A stretch of DNA of 64,000 bases from Rossellomorea aquimaris (GTDB taxonomy: Bacteria > Bacillota > Bacilli > Bacillales > Bacillaceae_B): contig NZ_CP141595.1 of NCBI RefSeq assembly GCF_035590735.1, forward strand, positions 3,133,001 through 3,197,000, read 5' to 3'. Numbering within the stretch: position 1 is the stretch's first letter; each line of letters starts with the position of its first letter. The notes beneath the pieces were generated by a model. The model was not told where the DNA came from. It worked only from the letters and a program-made list of their open reading frames with translations, and searched no databases. The translations under genes were made by a program, and so were the position numbers. Positions 47,832 to 58,115 of this stretch are shown piece after piece.

Positions 47832-49184
47832 TTATGCTTGAAAAGAAGGTTGTGGTACAAGCTTAAGATCGCTCTCAGTCTTTTCATTGGCTGCTTTCAC
47901 TTGTTTCTGCTCTTGCACTTGTTGTTCAATATTAAAGATATTGATGAATAAATCCAGTTTATCTTCAGCATCAGGAAGACCGGCGAATTCCTTCGCCTGA
48001 AGGATCGGATCCTTCAACAGTTGATTGATGATACTCTTCGTATGCTTATTTAACACTTTTCTCTCACGATCAGTTAAGTCAGGCATTTTCCGTTCGATGC
48101 TTTCCATCGTTTCAGCTTGTATGGAGAGTGCTTTTTGTCGCAGTGCTGAAATAACCGGAACGACCCCAAGCATATTCAACCACTCTTTAAAAGCTACAAT
48201 TTCAGCTTCAATCATGATTTCGATTTCCTCAGCGGCTTTCTTACGCTCAGCCAGGTTCGCTTGAACGATGCCTTCTAAATCGTCGATATCATAAAGGAAA
48301 ACACTTTCTAATTCTCCGATGGAAGGATCCAGGTCACGAGGCACCGCAATGTCCACCATGAAAAGAGGACGGCCCTTTCTCATGCTTTCGACATGTGACA
48401 TCATCTCTTTTGTTATGACAAAATCCTTTGCACCGGTAGAACTGATCATAATATCAGCCTCTACAAGGGCACATTGAAGCTCCTTCAGTGTTTTCGCATT
48501 ACCACTGAAACGGTCTGCCAAGGTTTGAGCCTTTTCAAACGTACGATTAATGACCGTCACTTTAGTGGCTCCGCTGCCATGAAGGTTTTGGATCGCTAGT
48601 TCTCCCATTTTACCGGCACCAAGAATAAGAACATGCTTTTTCTCCAGGCTGCCGAATACTTTTTTAGCTAATTCAACGGCTGCATAGCTGACAGACACAG
48701 CATTGGAACCAATATCTGTTTCAGAGTGACCCTTTTTGGCTACCGTCACTGCCTGCTTGAACAGATGATTAAATACTGTACCAGTCGCTCCTGACTCCTG
48801 TGCATTCAGGAAGCTTGAACGAATTTGTCCGAGGATCTGGGTTTCCCCCAACACCATTGAATTCAATCCGCACGCAACTTTAAAAAGGTGTTCGACTGCT
48901 CCTTCTTGTTCATAAATGAACAGATAAGGCGTGAACTCCTCTTTATCTATATCGAACCATTGAGATAAGAAATCTTTAATATAATAACGACCTGTATGAA
49001 GCTGATCCACTACTGCATAGACTTCCGTTCTATTACATGTAGAAACAATCACATTTTCCAGAATGCTCTTCTTTTCCTTTAAGGCTTTCATAGCGAAAGG
49101 AAGATCAGTTTCATTGAATGATAAACGCTCACGAATCTCAACAGGGGCCGTTTTGTAATTCAAACCAACGACTATTGTATACAT
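47832..49184 (-). CDS. hemA: Glutamyl-tRNA reductase
   Basis: First committed step of C5 heme synthesis. The 450-aa protein starts [19 protein letters not shown], carries the catalytic cysteine in [12 protein letters not shown], the NADPH loop [10 protein letters not shown] and the dimerisation domain at the C-terminus. ATG at 49184; a 52-residue extension upstream runs through the promoter and is rejected. First gene of hemAXCDBL. The binding site upstream is unusual (GGGGGTG at 12 nt). Confidence 0.96.
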   Translation of the reverse strand: MYTIVVGLNYKTAPVEIRERLSFNETDLPFAMKALKEKKSILENVIVSTCNRTEVYAVVDQLHTGRYYIKDFLSQWFDIDKEEFTPYLFIYEQEGAVEHLFKVACGLNSMVLGETQILGQIRSSFLNAQESGATGTVFNHLFKQAVTVAKKGHSETDIGSNAVSVSYAAVELAKKVFGSLEKKHVLILGAGKMGELAIQNLHGSGATKVTVINRTFEKAQTLADRFSGNAKTLKELQCALVEADIMISSTGAKDFVITKEMMSHVESMRKGRPLFMVDIAVPRDLDPSIGELESVFLYDIDDLEGIVQANLAERKKAAEEIEIMIEAEIVAFKEWLNMLGVVPVISALRQKALSIQAETMESIERKMPDLTDRERKVLNKHTKSIINQLLKDPILQAKEFAGLPDAEDKLDLFINIFNIEQQVQEQKQVKAANEKTESDLKLVPQPSFQA

Positions 49185-49221
49185 GCTATGCACTACACCC
49201 CCAACTAAAATCATTACTCTT

Positions 49222-49227
49222 ATTATA
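49222..49227 (-). promoter_or_regulatory. Extended -10 promoter of hemA
   Basis: TGTTATAAT on the minus strand gives an extended -10 element 38 nt before hemA; no good -35 is present. In B. subtilis hemA is repressed by PerR; the overlapping TTATAATAAGAGTAA matches only about half of a PerR box, so I do not claim an operator. Confidence 0.55.
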
Positions 49228-49615
49228 ACATGTCCTAAAAAGCTCCCGACACCAAAATGTGAACAGAAATTGAAACCTAAGTATGATACATTTATAAAGG
49301 TAAGAAGGCATGCTTCTTCCGGTACTTGCAAAACATTCATTTCTTCATATACATTTAAGATTAATAAAGAATGAACATGAAAGCATTTTCAATTCTAAAA
49401 AAAATCTTTTATATTTCGACATTCCCTACTAATGTAGGGTACCAAAACAAGCTTAAAGAATCAAGTAATGGAAAGGTTTATCACCTATTTGTCGAGCCAT
49501 CTGGGCTTATTTTTATTATTATGTATTATTTTCCCTGAAAATACAGTATTTAAAACCTTAACTTTAATTAGCTCTTCTGGTAAAGTTTGTTGCTATTGTA
49601 GAGTAGAAAGTAGTA

Positions 49616-49853
49616 GTTGATTTCCGCGACAGGATGCTCCCTTTCCGCGGGGCTGGCGGTGAGCCTCCGGGGTCTCACCTGTCCAGCTACGGGGCTTAGG
49701 GGCTCGAGGTCATAAGCCAAGTCTGCCAAAAAGGCAAAGAGCGCCTTTCCGGCAGACTCTTCTTATGCTTGTCGCCCCTGGGCAAAGCCCCTCCGCTTTT
49801 CGTACTGTCCAGCTATTCCCGCAGGAGTCGAGCATCCTGCAGCGAGAATCAAC
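49616..49853 (+). repeat. Large palindromic intergenic repeat, copy A
   Basis: Bounded by GTTGATT and AATCAAC. Inside, AGGATGCTC pairs with GAGCATCCT, and TTTCCGCGGGG faces CCCGCAGGAGTCG. The homologous copy B at 58268-58393 has AGGTGCTCG/CGAGCACCCT: different bases, pairing kept. Unlike copy B, it is interrupted by the 115-bp element at 49690-49804. Confidence 0.8.
49690..49804 (-). repeat. Stem-loop intergenic repeat, copy 2, nested in copy A
   Basis: Second copy of the element at 473-589, in the opposite orientation (CTCGAGGTCATAAG ... CTTATGCTTGTCG), with stem GTCTGCC/GGCAGAC. It is flanked by an 11-bp direct repeat CTGTCCAGCTA (49679-49689 and 49805-49815). This looks like a target duplication, although the motif may also be shared by both repeat families. 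Confidence 0.75.
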
Positions 49854-50020
49854 TTTCTGAGCATGTATCCTTAAAAGAAATGAGTAAATACAAAAATTTT
49901 AGCAAACAAACTCATTAATGGTGAGTAGCGAGCATTTTTTTAAAAAGATAAAAGAACTTTGTTTTCTACTAAATTTTCTTTTAACACCCTTTAGCTCTGT
50001 CACCAAAATCTCTTATAGAT

Positions 50021-50134
50021 GGTGAGGGTAACTGCGTAGACTCCTGCGGAAGAACGGGCGTGCCGAGACCCCGTTCGGCTAAGCTGAGGAGGCTCGGCCG
50101 AACGTCCGCGGAAAGCGAAGCAGTTCCCCTCACC
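50021..50134 (-). repeat. Large palindromic intergenic repeat, copy C
   Basis: Same family as copies A and B but inverted (ACTCCTGCGGAAGAAC ... CCGAGACCCCG ... GAGGAGGCTCGG ... CCGCGGAAAGCGAAG). Ends GGTGAGGGTAACTGC and GCAGTTCCCCTCACC are almost perfect inverted repeats. An outer pair GCTCTGTCA (49994-50002) and TGACAGAGC (50152-50160) surrounds it. Confidence 0.75.
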
Positions 50135-50242
50135 ATTGAGCAAATACTAATTGACAGAGCCAAAGCAGACTTTTTGTTAAAAAAACAACAATCTTTGCGG
50201 AAAAGAAGTATTAATATATTAATAAGATACGGGAGGAAGAGT

Positions 50243-50731
50243 ATGAGACAACAACAAAGAATTTTCCCAGGAATGATTTTAATCGGCTTCGGAGCATACT
50301 TTTACTTACAACAAGCGAACATTGTCCTGTTTCAGGAGTTTTTCACATGGCCGACATTATTGATGATTGTTGGACTGGCTTTTCTCGGACAAGGATATGG
50401 AGGGAGAGATTATGAAGCCATATTACCGGGTACGATCCTCGTTGGATTCGGTCTCCACTTTCATGTTGTCAACAAACTCGAAATCTGGCCGGATCACATG
50501 GGGACTTTCATTCTGATCATTGCATTGGGTTTTCTGCTCAGGTACCAGAAAACGAGAGCAGGACTATTTCAAGGGGTGCTCTTTTTAACCCTTTCTATCA
50601 TTCTCTTATTCTATGACAAAGTGGTGGGATGGTTTGGCTTCATAGGAGGAAATGTGGAGACTGCATGGGAATTCTGGCCGATTATCATTATTGGAATCGG
50701 CGTCTACTTATTATTTATAAAGAAAAAATAA
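50243..50731 (+). CDS. Small polytopic membrane protein (LiaF transmembrane-like)
   Basis: A 162-aa protein made of about six short hydrophobic segments with repeated FPGMILIGFGAYFYL / LPGTILVGFGLHFHV units and PTLLMIVGLAFL / WPIIIIGIGVYLL, the pattern of LiaI/LiaF-like transmembrane domains. ATG at 50243 behind GGGAGG. Earlier in-frame codons run through repeat C and are not coding. It may relate to envelope stress, but no function can be assigned. It is divergent from hemA and convergent with the ABC transporter. Confidence 0.85.
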   Translation: MRQQQRIFPGMILIGFGAYFYLQQANIVLFQEFFTWPTLLMIVGLAFLGQGYGGRDYEAILPGTILVGFGLHFHVVNKLEIWPDHMGTFILIIALGFLLRYQKTRAGLFQGVLFLTLSIILLFYDKVVGWFGFIGGNVETAWEFWPIIIIGIGVYLLFIKKK

Positions 50732-50763
50732 TAAAAGCCCGGAAATTCACTCCGGGCTTTTTG
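50730..50763. terminator. Bidirectional terminator
   Basis: Stem AAAGCCCGGA/TCCGGGCTTT with T-run on the plus strand and A-rich flank, between two convergent genes. Confidence 0.92.
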
Positions 50764-50772
50764 TACGTACCA

Positions 50773-51513
50773 TTATAGAACTGAATCCAGAAATTCTCTC
50801 GTCCGCTGCTCTTTTGGAGCGTTGAATAATTCCTGGGGAGGTCCCACTTCCACGATCCTGCCATCGTGCATATACACGACCCAATCGGCAACCTCGCGGG
50901 CAAACCCCATTTCATGGGTCACGACGACCATCGTCATCCCCTCTAAAGCAAGCTCCTTCATGGTTGCCAAAACCTCTCCGACCAATTCAGGGTCCAGTGC
51001 AGAGGTGGGTTCATCGAAGAGCATAATTTCAGGCTTCATGGCAAGTGCCCTTGCAATGGCCACACGCTGTTTCTGTCCACCGGATAGCTTGGATGGATAT
51101 ACATTTTCCTTATCCCCAAGTCCAACCTTCTTTAATAATTCTTTCGCATCCTTTTTTGCTTGGGCCTTTTGCACACCTTTTACGTAAACAGGTGCTTCCA
51201 TCACATTTTCCAGGACCGTCTTGTGAGGGAAAAGGTAGAAATGTTGAAACACCATCCCTACTTTTTGACGGATTTTATTTAAATCATGTGTATCCTGGTT
51301 GACTTCATCGCCCTCGATGACAACCTTTCCATTGTCTTTCAGTTCCAGGAAGTTTAAGCAGCGGAGCAATGTACTCTTCCCTGACCCACTGGCTCCAATG
51401 AGGCAAACCACATCACTTTCCTTTACGCTGATATCAATGTCCTTCAATACATGTAAATCACCAAAGGATTTATTTAATTTTTCAACTTTAATCATTTCCT
51501 GACTCACACTCAT
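50773..51513 (-). CDS. Polar amino-acid ABC transporter, ATP-binding protein
   Basis: A 246-aa ABC ATPase with Walker [11 protein letters not shown]-loop [13 protein letters not shown], signature [15 protein letters not shown] and Walker [14 protein letters not shown], plus the switch histidine. The QHFYLFPH peptide is typical of GlnQ/HisP-type importers. The start is uncertain: ATG 51513 or GTG 51507 next to GAGGGAGGG, or GTG 51537 overlapping the permease. Works with the two genes upstream. Confidence 0.93.
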   Translation of the reverse strand: MSVSQEMIKVEKLNKSFGDLHVLKDIDISVKESDVVCLIGASGSGKSTLLRCLNFLELKDNGKVVIEGDEVNQDTHDLNKIRQKVGMVFQHFYLFPHKTVLENVMEAPVYVKGVQKAQAKKDAKELLKKVGLGDKENVYPSKLSGGQKQRVAIARALAMKPEIMLFDEPTSALDPELVGEVLATMKELALEGMTMVVVTHEMGFAREVADWVVYMHDGRIVEVGPPQELFNAPKEQRTREFLDSVL

Positions 51514-51529
51514 CCCTCCCTCATCTTTA

Positions 51530-52177
51530 TTAATCACTAACCGACATCCGTTTTTCTATAATATTGACAATCGTTGAGAATACCAGTACCAGTACCAGAT
51601 AATAGATCGCTACAACGAGCAGGTAGGTCATGTAGTCGAAGTTGTTGGAACCAAGCGTCGTTGCCACACTGAACAATTCGAACATCCCTATGAATGATGC
51701 AAGAGATGAATCCTTTAATGCAATGATGAACTGATTACCCAGTGGCGGCAGGGCACGTCTGAATGCCTGTGGAAGAATGATCCTCCTCATGGATAAGCCA
51801 AGAGACATCCCGAGGGACCGGCCCGCTTCCATTTGTCCTTTATCAATGGATTGAATGGCTCCACGGAAAATCTCGGCGATATAGGCACCATTATGGAAAG
51901 CAAGGCCCATCACGACAGACCAGAAGCCTGAGATATTTAATGAAGTTAATCCGAAGTAGAAAATAAAGATTTGAACAATCAATGGTGTTCCACGTACGAC
52001 GAAAATATATAAATCCGCTAAAAGTTCCAATGGCTTGATTCCGGAAATTTTGAGAAATGCGAAAAACAATCCAATCACAATCGCAATAAGAACAGATACA
52101 AAGGTTAATTGGAATGTTAATAACATCCCTTTAAGAAAAACATCATATGTACTTGTTAAGGTTTCAAAAAAGTGCAT
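51530..52177 (-). CDS. Polar amino-acid ABC transporter, permease
   Basis: A 215-aa inner-membrane protein of the HisM/GlnP family with five membrane segments and the EAA loop [19 protein letters not shown] that contacts the ATPase. One permease gene only, so it would form a homodimer. Specificity cannot be read from the sequence. Confidence 0.93.
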   Translation of the reverse strand: MHFFETLTSTYDVFLKGMLLTFQLTFVSVLIAIVIGLFFAFLKISGIKPLELLADLYIFVVRGTPLIVQIFIFYFGLTSLNISGFWSVVMGLAFHNGAYIAEIFRGAIQSIDKGQMEAGRSLGMSLGLSMRRIILPQAFRRALPPLGNQFIIALKDSSLASFIGMFELFSVATTLGSNNFDYMTYLLVVAIYYLVLVLVFSTIVNIIEKRMSVSD

Positions 52178-52215
52178 GAACTTCCCTCCAGTCTATTCAA
52201 TCCGTGTAAATAACG

Positions 52216-52257
52216 GACAAAAAGCGAATGCGCATAGAAGCACATTCGCTCTGTGTC
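52216..52257 (-). terminator. Hairpin between binding protein and permease genes
   Basis: Stem AGCGAATG/CATTCGCT with short U-run on the minus strand, inside the operon. It probably lowers permease/ATPase expression relative to the binding protein. Confidence 0.7.
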
Positions 52258-52266
52258 ATGCTGCCT

Positions 52267-53049
52267 TTACTCTTCTTCAGGATCTGATGTGATGTCTGTA
52301 TTGAAATACTTTTCACTGATTTTCTTGAGTGTACCGTCTTCTCTTAATGTTTCTAGAGCTTTATTGACTTCATCCAGTAACGCTTCGTTCTCTTTGCTTA
52401 CAGCGATGGCTTGCTCACTACGGCCGATCAGCTCACGCGCTTCGATATTCAAATCAGCAGCGATCGCTTCTTTCCCTGTAATGAAGTCGGTGATAACGGC
52501 ATCATGCTTGCCCTTATTTAATGCTTCCAATGCGACGACGTCACTATCATATTGTTGAATATTGTCCGTTACTTCCTGGGCAGTCTCTGCATAAGTAGAT
52601 CCCTTTGAAACGGCAATCTCCATTCCTTCCAGGTCATCAAGCGTTTCTACACTACTGTCCGGACGAACGAAAATCTGTGGGCCGGAATAATAATAAGGAG
52701 TTGAGAAGTCTACTTCCTTCAAGCGTTCATCCGTGATCGTATGGCTGGCAACCGCCGCATCAAAACGACCCGATTTCACTCCTTCTACAATTCCCGCAAA
52801 CTTAAATTTCTTCTGTTCAGGTTCAAGACCCATTTCTTTCGCAACGGCTTCTGCCACTTCAATATCGAAACCTGACATGGTTCCATCATTATTTGTTACA
52901 CTGAATGGCTTAAATTCACCTGAAGCTGCATAAATGAATTTGCCTTCCTCTACTAACTTCGCACCATTTTCCGTAGTGGCTTTGTCACCGCAGGCTGATA
53001 GAAGAAGCACAGAAATGACTAACAAGACTAGGCTTTTCCAATTCTTCAC
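52267..53049 (-). CDS. Amino-acid ABC transporter substrate-binding lipoprotein
   Basis: A 260-aa lipoprotein: signal LVLLVISVLLLSAC with the lipidated cysteine near residue 20, then an SBP family 3 domain (FKPFSVTNNDGTMSGFDIEVA at the start, ALNKGKHDAVITD near the hinge). It should bind a polar amino acid outside the membrane; which one is open. GTG start at 53049 behind GGGGGA. First gene of a three-gene operon not found between hemA and engB in B. subtilis. Confidence 0.93.
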   Translation of the reverse strand: MKNWKSLVLLVISVLLLSACGDKATTENGAKLVEEGKFIYAASGEFKPFSVTNNDGTMSGFDIEVAEAVAKEMGLEPEQKKFKFAGIVEGVKSGRFDAAVASHTITDERLKEVDFSTPYYYSGPQIFVRPDSSVETLDDLEGMEIAVSKGSTYAETAQEVTDNIQQYDSDVVALEALNKGKHDAVITDFITGKEAIAADLNIEARELIGRSEQAIAVSKENEALLDEVNKALETLREDGTLKKISEKYFNTDITSDPEEE

Positions 53050-53097
53050 TGGCTAGAGTCCCCCTTATGTAGCTTGTAATATTTTTAATCTTTCATA

Positions 53098-53126
53098 ATT
53101 TTATCAACAAAAGAGAAAATTCTCAA
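53098..53126 (-). promoter_or_regulatory. Sigma-A promoter of the ABC transporter operon
   Basis: TTGAGA (53121-53126) and TAAAAT (53098-53103) on the minus strand, 17-bp spacer, about 50 nt upstream of the binding-protein gene. The rest of the gap to 53334 shows nothing I recognise. Confidence 0.6.
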
Positions 53127-53334
53127 AATTCAAATATAGCTTCCATAGCTTATAATTATCCATTTTAGTGGATGAACTGGATTCAGCTCGGTTACAGGTA
53201 CATATACGTCTCTATCCTTTTATTTCCTTTCATATGCTTTGATGATATAGGCCAATAAACCTTATACGGACTTCGGTAGACCCTCTTTTATACTACTTTT
53301 AAGCTAGATTGGTGTTGTCATTATTTAGTAATAA

Positions 53335-53372
53335 AAAGAACTGATCTCCACTTATGTGGAAATCAGTTCTTT
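53335..53372 (-). terminator. Terminator of lonA-engB
   Basis: Stem AAAGAACTGATCTCCAC with GTGGAAATCAGTTCTTT (one bulge) and a U-rich tail on the minus strand. Confidence 0.9.
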
Positions 53373-53379
53373 ATAAGGC

Positions 53380-53964
53380 TTATTTATAGTACGACTTGAT
53401 GGCGTCCCAGGCTTTGTCTTTTCCAAGGCCTGTTTCGGAAGAGAACATGATGAGATCGTCTTCTTTGTCCATATTCAGTGTTTCTCTTGTTACTTTAAGG
53501 TGCTTCTGCCATTTGCCTTTCGGGATCTTATCCGCTTTGGTGGCGATGACGATACAAGGAAGCTCGTGATGCTTGAGGAAATCGTACATCATCACATCAT
53601 CATTGGTCGGTGCATGACGGAGGTCCACGATCAGGATGACCGCCCTTAGCTGCTCACGGGAGGTGATGTAAGTTTCAATCATCTTTCCCCATGCTTCCCG
53701 TTCCGTTTTGGATACTTTGGCAAAACCGTAACCGGGTACGTCCACATAATAGAGGGTTTCTTCTATTTTGTAGAAGTTCAGCGTCTGGGTTTTACCCGGC
53801 TTGGATGAAATCCTTGCCATGCTCTTACGACCGATCATTTTATTGATGAATGAGGATTTCCCTACGTTGGAGCGTCCCGCTAAGGCAAACTCAGGAAGGA
53901 TATCGCCAGGATATTGTTCAGGCCTGACTGCACTGATGACTAGCTCAACTTGATTTACTTTCAC
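53380..53964 (-). CDS. engB: Ribosome biogenesis GTPase EngB (YsxC)
   Basis: Essential GTPase for late 50S assembly. The 194-aa protein has G1 [10 protein letters not shown]3 DVPGYGFAK and G4 TKADK. Length and the 4-nt overlap with lonA are as in B. subtilis ysxC. Confidence 0.97.
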   Translation of the reverse strand: MKVNQVELVISAVRPEQYPGDILPEFALAGRSNVGKSSFINKMIGRKSMARISSKPGKTQTLNFYKIEETLYYVDVPGYGFAKVSKTEREAWGKMIETYITSREQLRAVILIVDLRHAPTNDDVMMYDFLKHHELPCIVIATKADKIPKGKWQKHLKVTRETLNMDKEDDLIMFSSETGLGKDKAWDAIKSYYK

Positions 53965-56285
53965 TTCTTTTCACCTACTAATGCTTTCTCTAAGACTTCA
54001 TCGATATGGGATACAAGGATGAACGTTAATTCTCCCCTTACACTTTCAGGAATATCGTCAATATCCTTTTCATTATCTTTCGGAAGGATAATCGTTTTAA
54101 TTCCAGCACGATGAGCGCTTAATGTTTTTTCTTTCACTCCTCCGATTGGAAGTACTCTTCCTCTCAGAGTCATTTCACCTGTCATTCCCACTTCACGATT
54201 GACGTATTTACCTGTCAGTGCTGATACGAGTGCCGTTGTTATTGTAATCCCTGCTGAAGGGCCGTCTTTTGGGACTGCTCCTTCCGGAACGTGGATGTGT
54301 ATATCATGTTTCTCGTGGAATGACTCGTCGATCCCAAGGTCTTTCGCTTTCGAACGAACATAACTAAATGCCGTCTGAGCGGACTCCTTCATGACATCTC
54401 CCAATTTACCTGTCAGCACGAGCTTCCCTTTACCAGGGGCTAAGGATACCTCGATCTGCAAAGTATCTCCGCCAACGGTTGTGTAAGCAAGGCCTGTTGA
54501 AACTCCGATTTGGTTTTCTACTTCTGCTTGACCATAACGGAACTTTTTCTTCCCCAGGAACTCTTCAATATTACTGGACGTAATCACGACTCGCTTCTTC
54601 TCACCAGAGACAATGATCTTCGCCGTTTTTCTACAAAGGGCTGCAAGGTGGCGTTCTAAACTTCTCACCCCTGCTTCTCTTGTGTAATAGCGAACAATGT
54701 CGACAATCGCCTCATCCCTGACTTGAAGCTTGGATTTGTTTAAGCCATGATCTTTGATCTGCTTATCTAATAAATGATGCTTCGCGATATTTAATTTTTC
54801 AAGCTCTGTATAACCAGCAATCGTAATGATCTCCATTCTGTCACGGAGTGGTCCTGGAATGGTCGATAAATCATTCGCCGTTGCGATGAACATGACCTTC
54901 GATAAATCATACGTTTCTTCAATATAGTGATCACTGAAGTTCGAGTTCTGCTCTGGATCAAGCACCTCAAGCATTGCAGAAGAAGGATCACCTCTGAAGT
55001 CACTTGACATTTTGTCAATTTCATCAAGGAGGAAGACAGGGTTGATGGTACCTGCTTTTTTCATGCCCCGAATGATTCTGCCAGGCATCGCACCCACATA
55101 CGTACGCCTGTGACCTCTGATCTCTGACTCATCCCTGACGCCCCCAAGGGAAATCCGGACAAAGTTTCGACCCAGTGATTCAGCCACCGAGCGGGCTAAG
55201 CTCGTTTTCCCGACACCCGGAGGTCCGGCAAGACACAGGATAGGTCCTTTAAGGGATCGTGTTAACTGTTGAACAGCCAAGTATTCAAGCACTCTTTCTT
55301 TTACCTTTTCAAGGCCATAGTGATCCCGGTTTAATATATGTTCAGAACGCTTGATATCCAATTGATCTTCTGTTTCAGTCGACCAAGGCAGGGATACAAG
55401 CCATTCAATGTAATTACGTATAACAGAGCTTTCAGCAGAGCTTGATGGCACTTTCTCATAGCGTGCTAACTCTTTCAATACGGTTCTTTCTACGTCCTCC
55501 GGCATATCAGCTTGTTCAATCTTAGACGTTAAATCTTCAATTTCACCGGTTTTTCCTTCTTTGTCGCCTAATTCTTTTTGAATGGCTTTCATTTGTTCCC
55601 GTAAATAGTACTCTTTTTGGGTTCTTTCCATTGAACGCTTCACACGCTGCCCGATTTTCTTCTCAAGGCTAAGCACTTCTTTTTCATTGTTTATGGTCTC
55701 TATCACCATTTGAAGCCGCTTTTTAATATCCAGTGTTTCAAGAACGTTTTGCTTTTCTTTCATTTTCAACGGAAGATGGGATGCGACGATATCCGCAAGT
55801 CTTCCCGGCTCTTCAATATCTGAAACAGTGGAATACGTTTCTGCTGAAACTTTTTTGGATAGCTTTATGTATTGTTCGAAATAATTCAATAACGTCCTCA
55901 TTAAAGCGTCTGTTTCTGATTCTTTCACTTCGGAATCTTTGAATTCCTTAATTTCCACTTCATAAAAGTCTTTTTGCTCAGTGAATGTTTCAATAGACGC
56001 CCTGTTTAAACCTTCAACCAGAACTCTGATCGTTCCATTCGGTAATTTAAGCATCTGCTTTACCTTTGTAAGAGTTCCCATTTCGTAAAAATCTTCTTGT
56101 GCTGGCTCATCTATATTCATATCTCTTTGAGTGGTTAAGAAAATTAAATGATCATCCATCATTGCTTTTTCTAAAGCTTGTACGGAGCGCTCACGTCCAA
56201 CATCTAAATGTAAGACCATTGTTGGATACACAAGTAAGCCTCTTAATGGAAGGAGGGGAACCGTTAAATTATTTTGATTTGCCAC
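53961..56285 (-). CDS. lonA: ATP-dependent protease LonA
   Basis: Degrades misfolded and regulatory proteins. The 774-aa protein (exact B. subtilis length) has the N-terminal Lon domain ([15 protein letters not shown]), Walker [11 protein letters not shown], Walker [10 protein letters not shown] and the Ser-Lys dyad ([10 protein letters not shown] for the serine). GTG at 56285 behind GGAGGTG; the longer ATG form adds 13 unsupported residues. Confidence 0.97.
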   Translation of the reverse strand: MANQNNLTVPLLPLRGLLVYPTMVLHLDVGRERSVQALEKAMMDDHLIFLTTQRDMNIDEPAQEDFYEMGTLTKVKQMLKLPNGTIRVLVEGLNRASIETFTEQKDFYEVEIKEFKDSEVKESETDALMRTLLNYFEQYIKLSKKVSAETYSTVSDIEEPGRLADIVASHLPLKMKEKQNVLETLDIKKRLQMVIETINNEKEVLSLEKKIGQRVKRSMERTQKEYYLREQMKAIQKELGDKEGKTGEIEDLTSKIEQADMPEDVERTVLKELARYEKVPSSSAESSVIRNYIEWLVSLPWSTETEDQLDIKRSEHILNRDHYGLEKVKERVLEYLAVQQLTRSLKGPILCLAGPPGVGKTSLARSVAESLGRNFVRISLGGVRDESEIRGHRRTYVGAMPGRIIRGMKKAGTINPVFLLDEIDKMSSDFRGDPSSAMLEVLDPEQNSNFSDHYIEETYDLSKVMFIATANDLSTIPGPLRDRMEIITIAGYTELEKLNIAKHHLLDKQIKDHGLNKSKLQVRDEAIVDIVRYYTREAGVRSLERHLAALCRKTAKIIVSGEKKRVVITSSNIEEFLGKKKFRYGQAEVENQIGVSTGLAYTTVGGDTLQIEVSLAPGKGKLVLTGKLGDVMKESAQTAFSYVRSKAKDLGIDESFHEKHDIHIHVPEGAVPKDGPSAGITITTALVSALTGKYVNREVGMTGEMTLRGRVLPIGGVKEKTLSAHRAGIKTIILPKDNEKDIDDIPESVRGELTFILVSHIDEVLEKALVGEKK

Positions 56286-56351
56286 ATATAACACCTCCGA
56301 ATTTTGCTCTAAGTCTTTGTACAATTCTAACTTATTTACTAGGTAGTGTCT

Positions 56352-56380
56352 ATTAAATAGGTATTTACAACTTTATTCAA
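56352..56380 (-). promoter_or_regulatory. Putative sigma-A promoter of lonA
   Basis: TTGAAT (56375-56380), 17 bp, TTTAAT (56352-56357) on the minus strand, 67 nt before the lonA start. No clear CtsR operator seen. Confidence 0.55.
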
Positions 56381-56414
56381 TCCGTTTATCGCTTATTCCA
56401 TTTTCTCTTCGATT

Positions 56415-56450
56415 CAAAAACAAACCGATTCGGATAGACCCGAATCGGTC
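56415..56450 (-). terminator. Terminator of lonB
   Basis: Stem ACCGATTCGG/CCGAATCGGT followed by TTTGTTTTT on the minus strand. Confidence 0.92.
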
Positions 56451-56456
56451 AACAGT

Positions 56457-58115
56457 CTATACACTTTTCTTATTTTGTTCTGTTATGAGATCAGTTTGCT
56501 GTGGCGTTTCCTTCATAAGAGCAAGATCCAATACTTCTTTAAGCTGTTTCACCGGGATCACTTCAATCCCTTCAATTTCACTTAACATGGCTTGCTGGTT
56601 ATCATAAGGGATGATCGCTATAGTGGCACCAGCCAATTTCGCGCCCTTCACTTTCGCGGTCACGCCCCCGACTGGTTTCACGAGACCGTGGATACTGATC
56701 TCACCGGTAACAGCAATGGTATGTTTCACCGGGATACGATAAATGGCAGAGTAGATGCCAAGTGCCATAGCGATTCCGGCAGAAGGTCCGTCTACAGGGA
56801 CTCCACCAGGAAAATTCACATGAATATCATATTGATCAGCAGGTACTCCCATGGAACGAAGCACCGTAATCACATTTTCGATGGAGCCTTTCGCCATGCT
56901 TTTTCTTCGGACTGATTTACTACGGTCCCCAATGCTTTCTTCTTCCACAATTCCCGTCACATTGATCAGTCCTTTATCCGTTGCAGGGATAACCGTTACT
57001 TCAATCTCGAGTAATGAACCCGTATTAGGGCCTGTTACGGCTAACCCATTTACTAGACCGATCGTTGCTTGTTCATTGATTTTTTTCTGATAGCGGGGAG
57101 AAAGCTGACTGGATTGGATGATCCACTCGAGTTCATGATCAAAGATTTCTTTTCTGTTTTCTGTAATGGCCACTCCAGCCGCAATCTGGACCATATTAAC
57201 TGCTTCACGTCCATTACGAGCATAGGAGGCAAGCGTTTCAAGGCCCTTGTCACTAATCGTCATCTCTACTTTTTCAACGGCCCTGGCAGCTACTTTTTTC
57301 ACTTCATCATGCTCAAGCTCTCTGAAGAAAACTTCCATACATCTCGAGCGAATGGCCGGCGGGATTTCACTTGGGGTACGGGTGGTCGCCCCGATTAAAC
57401 GGAAATCTGCCGGAAGGCCATTTTTGAAAATATCATGTATGTGGGTAGGGATTTGATGATTCTCTTCATTATAGTAGGCACTTTCAAGAAACACTCTGCG
57501 ATCTTCAAGTACTTTTAATAATTTATTCATTTGGATAGGATGCAATTCTCCTATTTCATCAATGAACAATACTCCTCCATGGGCATTCGTTACAGCCCCT
57601 TGCTTCGGCTGGGGAATCCCTGCTTGTCCCATGGCTCCCGCTCCTTGATAGATCGGATCATGGACAGACCCAATCAAAGGATCGGCAATTCCCCGTTCAT
57701 CGAAACGTGCGGTTGTGGCATCCAGTTCAACAAAAACAGCGGCAGGTTTAAAAGGAGATTTAATATTCTTCTTGGCTTCTTCCAGGACCAGCCGGGCAGC
57801 TGCGGTTTTTCCGACTCCAGGCGGACCATAGATGATCACATGCTGAGGGTTCGGACTGCACAATGCTGCTTTCAAGGCTTTAATTCCATCTTCTTGGCCA
57901 ACAATATCTTCAAAGCTTGATGGTCTTACTTTTTCTGCAAGAGGTTCAGTTAATGAAATGGATCTCATCTTTCGTAACTCTTCCATTTCTTTTTTTGATT
58001 CACGATCAATGGAAACTTTTTGCGTTCGCTGATTTTTCAATAGGTTCCAGAAATACAATCCAATGATGATTCCGAAGAATAATTGGATAAACAAAGCGAT
58101 GCTAGTAAAGCTCAT
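56457..58115 (-). CDS. lonB: Forespore Lon-type protease LonB
   Basis: Membrane-anchored Lon paralogue, made in the forespore under sigma-F in B. subtilis. The 552-aa protein has one N-terminal membrane segment (about 3-22), no large Lon N-domain, Walker [13 protein letters not shown], Walker B VLFIDEIGEL and the catalytic serine in PVDGPSAGIAMAL. ATG at 58115 behind GGAGGGAG. Confidence 0.96.
   Translation of the reverse strand: MSFTSIALFIQLFFGIIIGLYFWNLLKNQRTQKVSIDRESKKEMEELRKMRSISLTEPLAEKVRPSSFEDIVGQEDGIKALKAALCSPNPQHVIIYGPPGVGKTAAARLVLEEAKKNIKSPFKPAAVFVELDATTARFDERGIADPLIGSVHDPIYQGAGAMGQAGIPQPKQGAVTNAHGGVLFIDEIGELHPIQMNKLLKVLEDRRVFLESAYYNEENHQIPTHIHDIFKNGLPADFRLIGATTRTPSEIPPAIRSRCMEVFFRELEHDEVKKVAARAVEKVEMTISDKGLETLASYARNGREAVNMVQIAAGVAITENRKEIFDHELEWIIQSSQLSPRYQKKINEQATIGLVNGLAVTGPNTGSLLEIEVTVIPATDKGLINVTGIVEEESIGDRSKSVRRKSMAKGSIENVITVLRSMGVPADQYDIHVNFPGGVPVDGPSAGIAMALGIYSAIYRIPVKHTIAVTGEISIHGLVKPVGGVTAKVKGAKLAGATIAIIPYDNQQAMLSEIEGIEVIPVKQLKEVLDLALMKETPQQTDLITEQNKKSV

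Larger units (their letters stand above)
49228..50242. other. Repeat-rich intergenic region, hemA to the small membrane protein gene
   Basis: About 1 kb without a gene. From 49228 to 49615 I see only AT-rich DNA. From 49616 to 50160 it contains two large stem-loop repeats in opposite orientation, one of which has another repeat inside. The long plus-strand frame at 50060 is an accident of the second repeat. Confidence 0.7.

Noticed and set aside
49208..49227. PerR operator at hemA
   Set aside because: Only one half-site matches; the second half differs at several positions.
49185..49340. N-terminal extension of HemA
   Set aside because: It runs through the extended -10 promoter and is absent from the family; conserved HemA starts at [11 protein letters not shown].
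50060..50242. N-terminal extension of the small membrane protein
   Set aside because: This part is translated from repeat C, is basic and low in complexity, and the real start at 50243 has a strong ribosome binding site.
50773..53049. Glutamine-specific transporter (glnHPQ)
   Set aside because: The family is right, but residues that decide the substrate cannot be judged from sequence alone, so no gene symbols are given.
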